A program made the translations under genes and the position numbers. Below the pieces are notes generated by a model. That model worked only from the letters and a program-made list of their open reading frames with translations, searched no databases and had not been told where the DNA came from. A DNA stretch of 64,000 nucleotides from Ichthyophis bannanicus (taxonomy: Eukaryota > Chordata > Amphibia > Gymnophiona > Ichthyophiidae). Shown one piece after another: positions 62,629 through 64,000 of the stretch (position 1 is its first letter; each line of letters begins with the position of its first letter). The DNA is taken from assembly GCA_033557465.1 (NCBI GenBank), contig CM066048.1:16902305-16966304 (forward strand), written 5' to 3'.

Positions 62629-63555
62629 TTACCAGTTTGCACCCATCTTGAAGCCCCACGCCCAATACTACCACCTGAGAAAGAGACTCAAAAGTTTGAA
62701 TCTTAAAATCTGATTTATTTAGAATAGAGAAAAATGGACCTGTTAAACCTTTCAGTGCAGCTGCTTCTCTGGTGCAGATGAGGTTTGCTCTTATTATTAT
62801 GACAGTCTGCTGCTGTTTGGAGAAAGGTCAAAGACTACAGAACAAGAAAAAACGGATTGCGTTTTTGTCTCCTTTTGTTTGTGCCTTAGGAACATGGTGA
62901 ATGGGAAGTCTCTGGAGAAGTGCCTACTGCATCCAATGTGAGCCCAGGTCTCACTGACAGTAGGATCTGGCATTCTGTGGGAGGTATGTAGTTTTTTATT
63001 TCATTGGACTCCTACTGTAGCATCATGGGCAGAAAGCAATAAACCACTGGACCTTGGCACCCAGGTTCCAATTACACCCCTTAAGAGAAGGGAATATATT
63101 AAGATTTCCTTGCATAGACAGTTGAGACATTCCAGCTGTTACTTTGTGCTTAGCTGGATGCATCGACATTTAGGTTTTGCAGAAGTGTGGCTAAGAGGTT
63201 TTACCCATTCAAGTGACTTGTTAAACTTACAGTAAAAGCTAAAACTGCTGCAGAATTGGAGTCCCCACTGTTTGACTTTAAGTTGCTGCCTTTTTAAAGT
63301 AGCTGTGCTTGTCTGTTGTTAGATTGTCAATATTATCCATATTGCTAATCCATTTGAGTGTATAGAACAGAGCTTTATGTGCTAAAGTAGGCCTAATATG
63401 CACCGTAAGACATATGTACTTTATAAATAAACAGGTACATGCACGCATTTTATACCTTTTTCAGATCTGTGCACTATTGGGAATGGTTTTGGGTGCCTAT
63501 TTTATAAAGGCATATATTTGAATTTTTAGACATGCCACATAGGTGCCTTTTTATA
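62629..63555. other. No recognised feature
   Basis: AT-rich intergenic sequence with no coding or repeat signal that I can support. Confidence 0.55.
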
Positions 63556-63709
63556 AAATTATCCCCAATGTGGTTTTCTTCCTGAAACAACCTTCTTGAG
63601 CTGGTGAATTTTGCTCCCTCTCTGGCTGTATTAAATTATCCCCAATGTGGTTTTCTTCCTGAAACAGCCTTCTTGAGCTGGTGAATTTTGCTCCCTCTCT
63701 GGCTGTATT
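63556..63709. repeat. Tandem duplication of a 77-bp unit
   Basis: Two adjacent copies start AAATTATCCCCAATGTGG at 63556 and 63633. I see one difference (AACAACC against AACAGCC), so the duplication is recent. Confidence 0.88.
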
Positions 63710-63749
63710 AAATCCTGCCTAAAATTGATATTCTCAAGAATGCTTTTTT

Positions 63750-64000
63750 TCTCCGGGAACAAGCAGGAAGTCAGTCCTCAAATATGGGTGACATTGGCGC
63801 CGACGGAGCCCTCGCAGGAGCATCTCCCCAGCTTTCATAGCCTTTGGGAGATGGAGGATGTGATGTCATCGTCTGGAATAGCTGGGTAAATCGCGAGCTC
63901 TAGAGCTTAACCCGATAACAGCAAACAAAAAACCTCCCGGAGGAGTTGAAGTGGCTAGACTGAGCAGGCTGAGAGTGCAGGGCTTGCGGCTACCGTGAAC
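63750..64000 (+). mobile_element. Left end of another DIRS-like element, cut by the window
   Basis: TTCTCCGGGAACAAGCAGGA, then ATATGGGTGACATTGGCG, CCGACGGAGCC and CTCCCCAGCTTTCATAGCC, match the DIRS left repeat with changes (GGCGCC in place of the GGTACC centre). It resembles the repeat of copy A more than those of B-D. Its body lies beyond 64000. Confidence 0.7.

Overview
This 64 kb window is animal nuclear DNA made almost entirely of transposable elements. I recognise no host gene, tRNA, rRNA or CRISPR array. The mix of CR1 and L2 LINEs, tRNA-derived CORE-SINEs, a Ty3/Gypsy element with a SCAN-like Gag, a Penelope-like element with a GIY-YIG nuclease and many DIRS tyrosine-recombinase retrotransposons points to a vertebrate. 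An amphibian with a large genome, perhaps a caecilian, fits best, but the species is inference.

Layout: 1-12207 holds the 3' part of an old DIRS copy (A). It is split by a nearly full-length CR1 (2309-7530, minus, itself carrying a SINE) and by a younger, internally deleted DIRS copy (E2, 7956-11920) that sits exactly inside A's internal complementary region. 12208-21110 is older sequence with a MITE-like element, an inverted repeat, L2 and CR1 pieces and a 5'-truncated L2 (18003-20690). 21111-28078 is DIRS copy B (minus), split by a solo LTR. 28801-35817 is DIRS copy C (plus), with an intact 615-codon gag and a solo LTR near its 3' end. 35850-62628 is DIRS copy D (plus), stretched to about 27 kb by insertions. 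Another DIRS-like left end starts at about 63750 and runs off the window.

Copy D is a nest of at least four levels. Its gag is split by a Penelope-like element (37811-53822) arranged as an inverted 3' fragment followed by a forward copy. The inverted arm carries a young Ty3/Gypsy provirus (38695-45092). The forward arm carries a GC-rich DIRS of another family (F, 46093-51616). D's reverse transcriptase is further split by a solo LTR (54763-56303) and by a CR1 (56574-59932), which itself holds an L2 tail and another solo LTR (57342-58920).

The junctions are unusually readable. The Gypsy provirus and all four solo LTRs have 4-bp target duplications (ATAT, GTAG, GTAC, ATGC, CGCT). DIRS insertions show none, as expected for a tyrosine recombinase. 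Several DIRS copies keep inverted terminal repeats plus an internal complementary region matching both outer tips, the hallmark of a circular intermediate.

The points I find most novel are: an LTR-encoded protein with an acidic C-terminal tail ending in an MDC motif, present in all LTRs of this family; a Gypsy element with SCAN-like Gag, protease and a complete dUTPase but no integrase; and two DIRS insertions that landed in sequences resembling their own circle junction.
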